Below, in pieces: positions 24,207 through 33,124 of a stretch of DNA of 43,659 nt (its first letter is position 1; each line of letters starts with the position of its first letter). Below the pieces are notes generated by a model. The model had not been told where the DNA came from. It saw only the letters and a list, made by a program, of their open reading frames with translations, and made no database searches. Source of the stretch: CAZOWW01 sp964583765. Its GTDB lineage: Bacteria > Actinomycetota > Actinomycetes > Actinomycetales > Kineosporiaceae. The stretch covers positions 1 through 43,659 of the forward strand of contig CAZOWW010000029.1 of assembly GCA_964583765.1 (NCBI GenBank), in the 5' to 3' direction. Made by a program: the position numbers and the translations under genes.

Positions 24207-26756
24207 TCATGGCCCGGCCGCCCCGCGCCGCACGGTCACGCGCAGATCGCTACCAGCACCCGCACCCGCACCCGCACCCGCACCCGCACCCGCACCCGCA
24301 CCCGAGACGATCAGATCGCCCTGGAGGTCGGTGCGCAGCGGCATCGCCCCGATCGAGTTGAGCATGCGCAGGGTGACAGTGGCCGGGTGGCCGTAGTCGT
24401 TGCCGAGACCGACCCCGATGAGCGCGACCCGCGGGCGCAGCAGCGCGTACAGGGCCCGGACCTGCCGCGACGAGCCGTGATGCGCGACCTCGACGACGTC
24501 GACCGGGCGACCCGCCTCCGGAGTCTCTTGCAGGTGGTCCAGCAGCTCCTGCTGTCCGGCGAGTTCCAGATCGCCCAGCGCCAGGACACGGAGGCGAGCA
24601 CCGTCCGGGCGCCTGCCCTGGTCGGGAACTCCCCGCGGCGCGGTCCCGTCCAGGAGTACCGCCACGCTGGAGTCGTTGATGTCGGTGCCGTCGTCGGATG
24701 CCTCGCGCCGGTCGGTCGTATCGGGGCGATGTGCCCGAGCCGTGAGGACGAGCCACCGCACCTGCCAGCCTCCGGAACCGACGACAGCGCTGCGCCCCGG
24801 GGTCGCGACCGACCACGGGACATGTGCCCGCGTGGCCAGTGCCTGCACGTTCGCGGCGATCGAGGCGGGCAGGGGCAGCGGGCTGACCAGGATCTCCCGG
24901 ACGGTGCGCCCGTGGAGGACGCCGGACACGCCCCCCGCGTGATCGGCATGGAAGTGGGAGACGACGAGCAGGTCGACCACGTGAACGCCGAGCCTGCGCA
25001 GGCAGGAATCGACCGGCGCGGGATCGGGCCCGGTGTCCACGACGACGGCGTGGTCCGGGCCGCTCCGAACGACCAGGGCATCTCCCTGACCCACGGCGCA
25101 CTGGACCACCCGCCAACCGGTGGGTGGCGCGCGCCCCGGACCCGCCAGGGAGCCGGCCGAGCCGTACCAGCCGAGGGCCAGACCTGCCCCCGCGACGACG
25201 ACCGTGCCCAGCCCGTGTGCGAGGGAGAATCCGTGCGCGCGGGAGAACCTGGGCAGACGCCGGCCCAGGAGCAGACACCCCACCGTCATGGCGGCTGTGG
25301 CCGACAGAGCGAGCAGTCCGGTCCCGCCCTGCGGCCACGGCACGGTCCCCCCGGGCAGGTGTACCGCGCCATGAGCGACGACGAGCACCCAACGGGTGGC
25401 CAGCGATGCCGTCCAGGCACAGGCGCGGGCCGCCGGTAGGCACACCGGCGCCAGCGCCGCCGCCGCGACCCCCAGCAGGGTCGCCGGGACCACGGCCGGC
25501 TCGGCGAGCAGGTTGGCGGGCACGGCGACCAGGCTCAGCCCCGGCGCCATCATCACCAGCACCGGCAGGCAGGCGAGCTGCGCCGCGGCGGGGGCGGCCA
25601 GGGCGATCGCGACCCTCCGGGGCATCCGCCGCGCCAGAGCACTGCTCCAGGGTGGAGCGAGCGCGACCAGCCCGGCCGTGGCCAGGGTGGACAGCGCGAA
25701 ACCGGCGGACCGGGCAAGCCAGGGATCGGCCACCAGCAGTGCCACCACCGCGGTGCAGAGCGCCGGCACCGCGCTGTACCGGCGGGCCAGACCCAGCCCC
25801 AGCAGCACCACGGCAGCGCAGGCGGCGGCCCGCAGCACGCTCGGGCTGGGCCGGGCGACGGCCACGAAGGCGGCCACGGAGAGGGCGGCCGTCCCGGTGC
25901 GGACCGGCCGGGGCAGTGCCAACAGCGCACACCCGCCCAGCACGGCCGCGGTGACGATCGCCAGGTTCTCCCCGCTCACCGCGGTGAGGTGACTCAGCCC
26001 GGCGCCCCGCAGCTCGTCGCGGGCCCGCTCCCCCAACCCCCCGGTGTCGCCGTCGACCAGAGCAGGCACCAGCGCGCCGGCATCCGACGACAACCCTGCC
26101 GACGCAGCCCGGAGCCCTGCCCGTGCGGATCCGGCCAGACGCCACAGCGGTCCCGGCGACCGCAACGACCGCGGGCCCGTGGCGGCGGTCAGCACGGTCA
26201 GTACCTCGTCGCCGGGTGCGGTGGGCGAGAGCCTGCCCACGGCGAGGACACGCCCACCGACCGGGGCGGTGGCCCAGGCGGCTCCCCCGATCACCAGCAC
26301 GATCCCGTCCGTTGCCGCTCGGCGACCCCGCACCGTCAGGTGATCCGCGTCGAGCCGGAACCCGAATCGTGGAGCGCCGGGCCACCGGCCGCGAAGCCGC
26401 TGCGGATCAGAGACGACCGTCCCGCTCACCTGCACGACGGCGTGCCGGGCCGACCAGCGCGCCAGACCGCCGCGTTCCCGCCCCGCCAGCTCGGCCCAGG
26501 CCGCGGCCAGGGCCAGCGCCGTCACGAGCAGGGCCACGGCCGCCGCCGCCCACCAGGTGCCCGGTCTCGGCGACCGGGGAGCCCGGACCGGCGCGGGATC
26601 CGCGCGACGCTCCCGAGAGGCGGCGATCACCAACAGCACCGCGCCCAGACCCGCCACGACCGCAGCGGCCGTCCCGGCCTGCCAGGACGGCCTCGCCAGG
26701 ACCCACCAGGTACCTGCCCAGGACGCCGAGGCAGCGGGGACGAGCCGGACGTCCAT
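24207..26756 (-). CDS. comEC: ComEC/Rec2 family DNA-uptake channel protein
   Basis: ComEC forms the inner-membrane channel for single-stranded DNA in natural transformation. It has 849 residues: N-terminal TM helices, a DUF4131-like region (about 100-200), the competence domain beginning LSHLTAVSGENLAIVTAAV (about 250), more TM helices, and a C-terminal metallo-beta-lactamase-like domain with HFHADHAGG near residue 600 and AHHGSSRQ later. The C-terminus carries a Gly-Ala repeat from a hexamer tract. The ATG overlaps the comEA stop by one base (TGATG). Many actinobacteria keep comEA/comEC without known competence. Confidence 0.94.
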   Translation of the reverse strand: MDVRLVPAASASWAGTWWVLARPSWQAGTAAAVVAGLGAVLLVIAASRERRADPAPVRAPRSPRPGTWWAAAAVALLVTALALAAAWAELAGRERGGLARWSARHAVVQVSGTVVSDPQRLRGRWPGAPRFGFRLDADHLTVRGRRAATDGIVLVIGGAAWATAPVGGRVLAVGRLSPTAPGDEVLTVLTAATGPRSLRSPGPLWRLAGSARAGLRAASAGLSSDAGALVPALVDGDTGGLGERARDELRGAGLSHLTAVSGENLAIVTAAVLGGCALLALPRPVRTGTAALSVAAFVAVARPSPSVLRAAACAAVVLLGLGLARRYSAVPALCTAVVALLVADPWLARSAGFALSTLATAGLVALAPPWSSALARRMPRRVAIALAAPAAAQLACLPVLVMMAPGLSLVAVPANLLAEPAVVPATLLGVAAAALAPVCLPAARACAWTASLATRWVLVVAHGAVHLPGGTVPWPQGGTGLLALSATAAMTVGCLLLGRRLPRFSRAHGFSLAHGLGTVVVAGAGLALGWYGSAGSLAGPGRAPPTGWRVVQCAVGQGDALVVRSGPDHAVVVDTGPDPAPVDSCLRRLGVHVVDLLVVSHFHADHAGGVSGVLHGRTVREILVSPLPLPASIAANVQALATRAHVPWSVATPGRSAVVGSGGWQVRWLVLTARAHRPDTTDRREASDDGTDINDSSVAVLLDGTAPRGVPDQGRRPDGARLRVLALGDLELAGQQELLDHLQETPEAGRPVDVVEVAHHGSSRQVRALYALLRPRVALIGVGLGNDYGHPATVTLRMLNSIGAMPLRTDLQGDLIVSGAGAGAGAGAGAGAGAGSDLRVTVRRGAAGP
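24257..24304 (-). repeat. Eight perfect hexamer repeats coding for Gly-Ala
   Basis: CACCCG is repeated 8 times without error (plus-strand sense), giving alternating GGT and GCG codons at residues 818-834 of ComEC. Unit changes keep the frame. Confidence 0.97.
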
Positions 26757-27775
26757 CAGACCCGGACCAGGGGGCGCAGCCGGGACAGGAGGGCGTCCCC
26801 GATTCCGGACACCTCGCCGAGCTCCTCCACCGTCGAGAACCGCCCGTGCTCGGCCCGCCAGGCGATGATGCGCCCGGCCAGCACGGGCCCGATCCCGGGG
26901 AGCGCATCCAGTTCGGTGACCGATGCCGCGTTCAGGTCCACCACCGCGGCGGTGGTGATGGCCGAGGGAGTAGCGCCGGAAGCGTCGCCGTCGTCGGCCA
27001 CCGGCACGGGATCGCCGAGCCTGGGCACGACCACCTGTTCGCCGTCCGCGAGCGGTCGCGCCAGATTCACTCTCGCCAGGTCCGCATGCGGTCCGGCACC
27101 ACCCGCGGCGCTCACGGCATCCCCGATCCTGCTGCCCGCGGGAAGGCGGACCAGGCCCGCGTGACGTACCTCACCGACGACGTCCACCACGAGCAGGCCG
27201 CCCGGGACCGTGGACAGGCCCGCGGGGCTCGCGGTGGCCGTGGGACCGACTCCGGACGCGGCGGCAGCGGTCGAGGCCGCGGACGCAGCGGCCTCGACCG
27301 CCCCGGAAGCGCTCGGCGATCCCGCCAGGGCACGGTCACCGCCCGGAACAGCGGTGGTGACCGTGCCCGCGGAGCCGGCCACGCGCGCGAGGATCGCCAC
27401 GCCGAGGGAGACGACGAGCACGGCCACGGCCACGGCGGTGCGCACCGACACCGGCCCTCGCCAGCCGGATACCACGGCGGCTTCGTCCTCCAGCTCCCGT
27501 GGTCCTCCCCGCACTCCGAGTCGCTCGCGTTCCCCGTCGGGTACCTGTTCCCCGGGTTGCGCCCAGTCCTCCAGATCCTCCGGGTCTCCCCGGCCCCGCG
27601 GCCCTGCCGACCAGTCCGCTGGCTCACCCCGGCCGCCAGGCGCTCCCGGGCCACTCGGTCCTGCCGCCCAGGAGCGGTCGCCGAGGACCTCCGACAGCCG
27701 CTCGTCGACTGACCAGGAACGGCGGGAACGGCCGGACCCGGGTGACGGGCGGCGACCGGGATCGGATCCAGGCAT
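26756..27775 (-). CDS. comEA: ComEA-like DNA-binding competence protein
   Basis: The protein has 339 residues. A charged, Gly/Pro-rich cytoplasmic N-terminus of about 110 residues is followed by one TM segment (about 112-132), an Ala/Ser/Thr-rich linker, an SLBB domain (GGLLVVDVVGEVRHAGLVRLPAGSR split across about 195-255) and a helix-hairpin-helix domain (VVDLNAASVTELDALPGIG and RIIAWRAEHGRFSTVEEL). ComEA binds incoming DNA outside the membrane and passes it to ComEC. Its stop overlaps the comEC start. The long N-terminal tail is typical of actinobacterial forms. Confidence 0.93.
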   Translation of the reverse strand: MPGSDPGRRPSPGSGRSRRSWSVDERLSEVLGDRSWAAGPSGPGAPGGRGEPADWSAGPRGRGDPEDLEDWAQPGEQVPDGERERLGVRGGPRELEDEAAVVSGWRGPVSVRTAVAVAVLVVSLGVAILARVAGSAGTVTTAVPGGDRALAGSPSASGAVEAAASAASTAAAASGVGPTATASPAGLSTVPGGLLVVDVVGEVRHAGLVRLPAGSRIGDAVSAAGGAGPHADLARVNLARPLADGEQVVVPRLGDPVPVADDGDASGATPSAITTAAVVDLNAASVTELDALPGIGPVLAGRIIAWRAEHGRFSTVEELGEVSGIGDALLSRLRPLVRV

Positions 27776-27950
27776 GTCCCGGACCTTAGGCAGCGTCGCG
27801 GCGCCACGGGCCGCGCCGGCGGATCTGTGGACAGGGGCAGCGCAGGCGTCCCCTGTGGACGAAGGGTCACAGCCTCAGGGGCACCACCGGGCCGACACTT
27901 CCGAGGAGAACGAAGGGGCGTGGTCAACCCGGGGACGCCGTCGGGCGCAG

Positions 27951-28952
27951 TCAGGCCAGGAACTCCAGCCCCGCAGGCACGGCCCGTACCGGGACCGGGG
28001 CGGTGACGACAGCGAGCAGCCCGGGACCGGTGTGCGCACTGATCACCGCACCGACCTCGCTCACCCGGAGGATCCGGATCCCCGACACCGCCGCACGCAG
28101 CCGCTCGGCCAACCGTTCGGCCCGGTCCGGCGCGGCGACGTGGTGCACGCCGACGTCCAGGAAGGGGCGCCCCCGGTCGGCTGCCCCGGCCATCGCCCCG
28201 ACCTCCCGAGCCAGGTCCGTCTCGCTCGCCACCCCGTCCTGCCGAGCCGAACCCGCGGCCGCCTCGCTCGCCGCCCACTCGTCCGCCGAACCCGCGGCCA
28301 GTTCGACCAGCCGCCCGAGTGCCCGGCCCGCGGTACGCACCCGCTCGACCGGCACCAACCGGCCGTCCTCGACCCCGAGGACCGGCTTGATCGCGAACGC
28401 GGTGCCGACCCAGGCGGCCGCGGTGCCGATCCGTCCGCCGCGATGCAGGTACTCCAGGGTGTCCACGGCGAACCAGGCGCGGGTCCCGGCCGCGACCCGC
28501 ACCGCCTCCGCGCTCACGACGTCCAGGTCCCCGCCGGCAAGGGCGGCCCCGGCCGCGGCCAGCACGGGGAAGCCGAGCCCCAGGGCCAGCGAGCGGGAGT
28601 CCACCACCCGCACCGGGATCAGGTCGGCGACCTCCCGGGCGCCCAGGACCGCCGCTTCCAGGGTTCCGGACAGTTCCCCGGACAGGTGCACGGAGACCAC
28701 GCCCGCGGCCCCGGCCTCGGCCAGTTCCCGGTAGCGCCGGGCGAACAGGGCCGGTGCGGGGCGCGAGGTGGTCACGCGTTCCCCGGCGGCCAGGGCACGG
28801 GCCACCTCGGCCGTGCCCACCTCGACCCCCTCGGTCAGTGCCCGGTCCCCGATGACGACCTGCAGCGGTACCACGGAGATCGGGTACCGCCGCAGATCGG
28901 CGTCCGGCAGGTAGGCGGTCGAGTCCGTGACGACGGCGATCCCGGCCCTCAC
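27951..28952 (-). CDS. DegV family fatty-acid-binding protein
   Basis: DegV proteins bind fatty acids and in Gram-positives can serve as FakB partners of fatty-acid kinase. The 333-residue protein begins RAGIAVVTDSTAYLP and shows TSRPAPALFARRYREL, SVHLSGELSGTLEAA, VRVVDSRSLALGLGF and LEYLHRGGRIGTAAAWVG. An Ala-rich insert of about 40 residues (about 205-245) is longer than usual. GTG 28952 follows the leuS stop by 13 nt with a GAGGCG SD, so it is probably co-transcribed with leuS. A 175-bp gap separates it from comEA. Confidence 0.93.
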   Translation of the reverse strand: MRAGIAVVTDSTAYLPDADLRRYPISVVPLQVVIGDRALTEGVEVGTAEVARALAAGERVTTSRPAPALFARRYRELAEAGAAGVVSVHLSGELSGTLEAAVLGAREVADLIPVRVVDSRSLALGLGFPVLAAAGAALAGGDLDVVSAEAVRVAAGTRAWFAVDTLEYLHRGGRIGTAAAWVGTAFAIKPVLGVEDGRLVPVERVRTAGRALGRLVELAAGSADEWAASEAAAGSARQDGVASETDLAREVGAMAGAADRGRPFLDVGVHHVAAPDRAERLAERLRAAVSGIRILRVSEVGAVISAHTGPGLLAVVTAPVPVRAVPAGLEFLA

Positions 28953-28965
28953 GGCGTCGCCTCGG

Positions 28966-31524
28966 TCAGGCAGGCACCACGTTGACCAGGCGCGGGGCGC
29001 GGACCACGACGGTCCGCACCGAACGCTCGCCCAGCGCCCGGCGAACCCCGTCCGTGGCCAACGCCAGTGCCTCCAACTCGGCCGCATCGATCCCGGGCGG
29101 CACCTCGAGCCGATCGCGCACCTTGCCTGCGACCTGGACGATGCAGGTCACGGTCTCCTCGACGAGCAGGGCGGGGTCCACTGCGGGCCAGCCGACCAGC
29201 GCGACGCAGGGCTGGTGCCCCAGGCGGGACCACATGTCCTCGGCCGTGTAGGGCGCGAACAGGGACAGCATCACCGCGATCGCCTCGGCGGAGTCACGCA
29301 CCGCCGGGTCGGCGCCGCCCGGGCCGCCGTCGATGGCCTTGCGGGTGACGTTGACCAGCTCCATCACCCGGGCGACGGCCACGTTGAACCGGAACGACTC
29401 CAGCAGTTCGCCCACCTCGTGGACCGTGCGGTGCACCTGCGCCCGCAGGGCCGCGTCCCCCGTGGTGGGGTCGACCCCCGGGACGGAGGTGACATCGCGC
29501 GCGATCCGCCAGGCGCGGGCCAGGAACCGGGCCGAGCCGGCGGGCGAGACGTCCGCCCAGTCCACGTCGTCCTCGGGTGGCCCGGCGAACGCCATGGTCA
29601 GCCGGATGGCGTCCACGCCGTGCTCGGCCAGCTGATCGGACAGGCGCACCAGGTTGCCCCGGGACTTGCTCATCGCCGATCCGTTCATGATCACCATGCC
29701 CTGGTTGAGCAGGCGGCTGAACGGCTCGGTGAAGTCCACCAGACCCAGGTCGTGCAGGACCTTGGTGAAGAACCGCGCGTACAGCAGGTGCAGGATCGCG
29801 TGCGTCACGCCGCCGACGTACTGGTCGACGGGCAGCCACTTCCGCACCTCCGCGGGGTCGAACGCGACGTCGTCCCGCGTGCTCGACACGTACCGCAGGT
29901 AGTACCAGGACGAGTCGACGAAGGTGTCCATGGTGTCGGTGTCCCGCGTGGCGGGGGCGCCGCAGGACGGGCAGTCCACGTTGACCCAGTCGGCCGCGCC
30001 GCCCAACGGCGAGGTGCCCTTCGGCGACAGGTCCAGCCCGTCGCTCGGCGGCAGTTCCACCGGCAGCTGGTCCTCGGGCACCGGGACCTCACCACAGCTG
30101 GCGCAGTGGATGATCGGGATCGGCGTACCCCAGTACCGCTGACGGGAGATCAACCAGTCCCGCAGGCGGTAGTTGACCGTGGCCTTCCCCAGACCCTTGC
30201 CCTCCAGCAACCGGACGATCTCGTCGATGGCCTCGGTCTTGCGCAGGCCGTCCAGGGGGCCGGACTGGATCAGTTCGCCGTCCCCGGTGGTGGCCACCCC
30301 GGAGACCGCCGGGTCCGGCAACCGCTCGCCGTGCTCGTCCCGTACGTCCACGACCACCCGCACGGGCAGGTCGTAGCTGCGCGCGAAGTCCAGGTCACGC
30401 TGGTCGTGCGCGGGCACCGCCATGATCGCGCCGTGGCCGTAGTCGGCCAGCACGTAGTCCGCCGCGTAGATCGGCAGGCGCTCGCCGTTGACCGGGTTGA
30501 TCGCGTACCGGTGCAGGAAGACACCGGTCTTCTCGCGGTCCGCGGACAGGCGGTCGATCTCACTGGTGCCCCGCACGATGTCCAGGTAACGGGCGAAGTG
30601 CACCTGCACGTCCGCGTTGGACGACGAGGCCAGCTCCGCGGCCAGGTCGGAGTCCGCGGCCACGACGAAGAAGGTCGCCCCGTACAGGGTGTCCGGTCGC
30701 GTGGTGTAGATGGTGACCGGCTCGTCCCGTCCCTCGATCACGAACTGGACGTCGGCCCCGGTGGACCGGCCTATCCAGTTGCGCTGCATGGACAGCACCT
30801 TGTCCGGCCACTGGCCCCGCAACTGCTCCATGTCGTCCAGCAGCCGGTCGGCGTACTCGGTGATCCGGAAGTACCACTGGGTCAGCTTCTTCTTGGTCAC
30901 CGGGGTGTCGCAGCGCTCGCACAGGCCCCCCACGACCTGCTCGTTGGCCAGGACGGTCTGGTCCCGCGGACACCAGTTCACCTGGCTCGGCCTGCGGTAG
31001 GCCAGACCCCGGGCGTGCAGCTGCAGGAACAGCCACTGGTTCCAGCGGTAGTACGCCGGGTCGCACGTCTGCAGGGTGCGGTCCCAGTCGAAGGAGCAGG
31101 CGTAGCGCCGCATGGACGCGCGCTGCTGGGCGATGTTGTCCTCGGTCCAGCCCCGCGGGTCCAGGCCACGCTTGATCGCCGCGTTCTCGGCGGGCAGGCC
31201 GAAGGCGTCCCAGCCGATCGGGTGCAGCACGTTGAAGCCGCGCTGCGCCCAGTACCGCGCGACGACGTCACCGAGCGCGTACGCCTCGGCGTGCCCCATG
31301 TGCAGGTCACCGGAGGGGTACGGGAACATGTCGAGCACGTACTTGCGGGGCCGCTCGTCGTCCGGCCGTCCGCTGCGGAAGGGCGCCAACTCGTCCCAGA
31401 CCGGCAGCCACCGGTCCTGGACGGCCACGTGGTCGTAGCGCTCCTGCTCGTTCTGTCCCTGTTCGTTCTGTCCCGGCGCGTCAGCCACGTCCTGGGCCGG
31501 CACGGTCACCTCGGTCTGGGTCAT
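28966..31524 (-). CDS. leuS: Leucyl-tRNA synthetase
   Basis: LeuS charges tRNA-Leu with leucine. The 852-residue protein has the class I HIGH-type motif HMGH at 75-78 and MSKS at about 618. It also has the zinc-type CxxC pairs WCPRDQT/LCERCD and HCASCGE/CPSCG, the CP1 editing domain with TTRPDTLYGATF and VPAHDQRD, and the C-terminal anticodon-binding region. ATG 31524 is preceded by GAGGACGAG. A leucine-rich leader peptide, a stem and a terminator-like hairpin lie in the 145 nt upstream, so expression is likely tied to charged tRNA-Leu. degV follows after 13 nt. Confidence 0.98.
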   Translation of the reverse strand: MTQTEVTVPAQDVADAPGQNEQGQNEQERYDHVAVQDRWLPVWDELAPFRSGRPDDERPRKYVLDMFPYPSGDLHMGHAEAYALGDVVARYWAQRGFNVLHPIGWDAFGLPAENAAIKRGLDPRGWTEDNIAQQRASMRRYACSFDWDRTLQTCDPAYYRWNQWLFLQLHARGLAYRRPSQVNWCPRDQTVLANEQVVGGLCERCDTPVTKKKLTQWYFRITEYADRLLDDMEQLRGQWPDKVLSMQRNWIGRSTGADVQFVIEGRDEPVTIYTTRPDTLYGATFFVVAADSDLAAELASSSNADVQVHFARYLDIVRGTSEIDRLSADREKTGVFLHRYAINPVNGERLPIYAADYVLADYGHGAIMAVPAHDQRDLDFARSYDLPVRVVVDVRDEHGERLPDPAVSGVATTGDGELIQSGPLDGLRKTEAIDEIVRLLEGKGLGKATVNYRLRDWLISRQRYWGTPIPIIHCASCGEVPVPEDQLPVELPPSDGLDLSPKGTSPLGGAADWVNVDCPSCGAPATRDTDTMDTFVDSSWYYLRYVSSTRDDVAFDPAEVRKWLPVDQYVGGVTHAILHLLYARFFTKVLHDLGLVDFTEPFSRLLNQGMVIMNGSAMSKSRGNLVRLSDQLAEHGVDAIRLTMAFAGPPEDDVDWADVSPAGSARFLARAWRIARDVTSVPGVDPTTGDAALRAQVHRTVHEVGELLESFRFNVAVARVMELVNVTRKAIDGGPGGADPAVRDSAEAIAVMLSLFAPYTAEDMWSRLGHQPCVALVGWPAVDPALLVEETVTCIVQVAGKVRDRLEVPPGIDAAELEALALATDGVRRALGERSVRTVVVRAPRLVNVVPA

Positions 31525-31579
31525 CTCGTCCTCGTCCTCGTCGCTGCTCGACGTGTGGGTCGCTCACCCTGGACATGGC

Positions 31580-31602
31580 AAAGCCCCCCGCACAGGAGGG
31601 GC
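31580..31602 (-). terminator. leuS: Terminator-like hairpin in the leuS leader
   Basis: On the minus strand GCCCC (31598-31602) pairs with GGGGC (31583-31587) with a mismatch and further pairing inside, then TTTGCC. It lies 56 nt before the leuS ATG and directly after the leader stem, where an attenuator terminator would be expected. Confidence 0.55.
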
Positions 31603-31603
31603 C

Positions 31604-31643
31604 GCCGCGCTGAGTCGCCGTGAGGCGTCACCGTCAGCGCGGC
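31604..31643 (-). promoter_or_regulatory. leuS: leuS leader stem-loop
   Basis: A perfect 10-bp stem pairs 31634-31643 with 31604-31613 (GCCGCGCTGA) around a 20-nt loop with further imperfect pairing. The transcript's 5' arm is the end of the leader ORF including its stop codon, and starts 5 nt after the CTT leucine codon, the same spacing as in the leuA leader. Confidence 0.6.
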
Positions 31644-31669
31644 TCGGTAAGGAGCAGCGAGTTCCGCAT
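31634..31669 (-). CDS. Leucine leader peptide upstream of leuS (predicted)
   Basis: This 11-codon ORF reads MRNSLLLTEPR and stops at TGA. Its three consecutive leucine codons are CTG CTC CTT, the same set as in the leuA leader, with the uncommon CTT last. No SD is present; TACCCT ends exactly 6 nt before the ATG, predicting a leaderless mRNA. A 10-bp stem overlaps the last codons and a terminator-like hairpin follows. The most likely role is ribosome-mediated sensing of charged tRNA-Leu. I checked for a T-box and did not find its conserved sequence. Confidence 0.7.
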   Translation of the reverse strand: MRNSLLLTEPR

Positions 31670-31675
31670 GTGCCC

Positions 31676-31681
31676 AGGGTA
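31676..31681 (-). promoter_or_regulatory. -10 box of the leuS leader transcript
   Basis: TACCCT lies exactly 6 nt (GGGCAC) before the leader ATG, so transcription should start on the ATG itself. No clear -35 is visible. Confidence 0.5.
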
Positions 31682-31711
31682 GCCGAATGCGCAGTGTGAC
31701 ACCGGAGCCAA

Positions 31712-31734
31712 CCGGGTCCTTGCACCGAACCCGG
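31712..31734 (-). terminator. Hairpin downstream of the GGDEF gene
   Basis: A 6-bp CCGGGT/ACCCGG stem with an 11-nt loop lies about 60 nt past the GGDEF stop and before the leuS leader promoter. It has no T-run. Confidence 0.35.
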
Positions 31735-31794
31735 GCGCCCAGGAGCGGGGGCGAACCGGCCCGGCAGTCCCCCTCAAGGCTCGAGGGCAGCCCA

Positions 31795-33021
31795 TCAGGG
31801 CTCGGGGGTCTCGGACATCCCGCTCGACGGCATCGGCGACGAGCGCCGGGGAAGGGTGGTCTGCCGGCGCAGCGAGCGCCGCAGGTACATGTCCTGGTCG
31901 GCGCGACGGATGAGCGCCTCCAGATCTCCCTCGTCCCAGGGCACCAGGGTGGCCGAGCCGACGCTGATCCGGGCCGGCCAGATCTCGCCGGGCACCGGGC
32001 ACTGGCGAATGAGCCGCGAGCGCACCCGGCGTTCCATCTCGAGCGGAGAACTGCCGGTGCCGGGGCCGAGCACGACGAACTCGTCCCCGCCCATGCGTGC
32101 CACGACGTCGGTGGACCGAGTCGCCGCGCGCAGCGCCTGTGCCACGGCGAGCAGGACGTCGTCGCCCCGCTCGAACCCGAACTCGTCGTTGACCGTCTTG
32201 AAGGCGTCGATGTCGATGTAGAGGCAGTGCACGGCCTCGCCCTGACGGCGGGCGTTCTCGATCATCGGTTCGGCGAGCATCTCCAGTCCACGCCGGTTGG
32301 CCGATCCGGTGAGCGTATCCCGCACGCTCTGCCCGTCGAGGTACTCCTTCGCCTCGGCCAGGGCGGCACTGGTCCGGGCCAGGGCTGCCCGCACCATCCA
32401 GGCGATCGCCGAGGCGGCGAGCAGGGCGGTACCGAGCTGAACGCACTCGTTCGTGCCGTCCGTCTGCCCCGGCCAGTCGGCGCCCATCGCCACGCCGAAG
32501 GCGATGGCCCAACCGATCCAGCAGACGGCGAGCACGCTGCCGAACCAGGCGGAACTGGGCAGGCAGACTCCGGCGAGGGCGATCACCAGCAGGACACCGG
32601 CGGTGGCCCAGGTGCGGTGGGTGAGTCCCACGTGCAGACAGGCGACCGCCGCCAGCAACGCCAGCATGCCCGCGGTCACCTGCTCGCGCTCACCGCGCCC
32701 GAGTTCGTCGCGCCGGGTGAGTACCGCGATCATCGCCATGACCAGCACGGCGAGTCCGGCCACGGTGGTGGTCACCAGTTGTCCCGACCCGTGCAGGGCG
32801 GCCGCACCGGTGCCCGTGAGGGTGGCCGTCAGTGCAGCGCAGACCCCCGCCAGCACCGGCAGGCGTGGCGGCACCACGGCTTCGATCATGCCCTCACCCC
32901 GACGGTGGGCCGACACGCCCTCGGGCATGTCGGCAGCGGCTGGTTCCCCGGACGTGGCCAGGCCGATTGCCATGGCGTCGTCCGCGGCCTCGGCATCCGG
33001 TTGGGTGGCTGCGTCGCTCAC
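31795..33021 (-). CDS. Membrane-bound diguanylate cyclase (six TM plus GGDEF)
   Basis: Diguanylate cyclases make c-di-GMP from two GTP. The 408-residue protein has about six TM segments (near 54-76, 82-102, 115-133, 139-155, 157-178, 196-213), a short signalling helix and a GGDEF domain starting DTLTGSANRRG. The active site GGDEF is intact at 311-315. An RxxD inhibitory site (RSTD, 302-305) lies five residues upstream, so product inhibition is expected. GTG 33021 has an AAAGGG SD. The N-terminal 50 residues are acidic and disordered. The signal sensed by the membrane region is unknown. Confidence 0.93.
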   Translation of the reverse strand: MSDAATQPDAEAADDAMAIGLATSGEPAAADMPEGVSAHRRGEGMIEAVVPPRLPVLAGVCAALTATLTGTGAAALHGSGQLVTTTVAGLAVLVMAMIAVLTRRDELGRGEREQVTAGMLALLAAVACLHVGLTHRTWATAGVLLVIALAGVCLPSSAWFGSVLAVCWIGWAIAFGVAMGADWPGQTDGTNECVQLGTALLAASAIAWMVRAALARTSAALAEAKEYLDGQSVRDTLTGSANRRGLEMLAEPMIENARRQGEAVHCLYIDIDAFKTVNDEFGFERGDDVLLAVAQALRAATRSTDVVARMGGDEFVVLGPGTGSSPLEMERRVRSRLIRQCPVPGEIWPARISVGSATLVPWDEGDLEALIRRADQDMYLRRSLRRQTTLPRRSSPMPSSGMSETPEP

Positions 33022-33124
33022 CCACCCTTTGTCGGCCCCGGTGAGGTGGGCCTTGACGTTCCTCCGGGCTGGATGACCAGCATCCCCCGAGTGGTCCAGC
33101 CCGGGCCCTGGTCGCTCCGGTCGG

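Noticed and set aside
24250..26385. Long Cys/Gly-rich frame overlapping comEC
   Set aside because: It is the shadow of the hexamer repeat and comEC in another frame, with no family-like content.
31525..31680. T-box riboswitch ahead of leuS
   Set aside because: The conserved T-box sequence (TGGNACCGCG) and a specifier stem were not found; the Leu-rich mini-ORF explains the leader.
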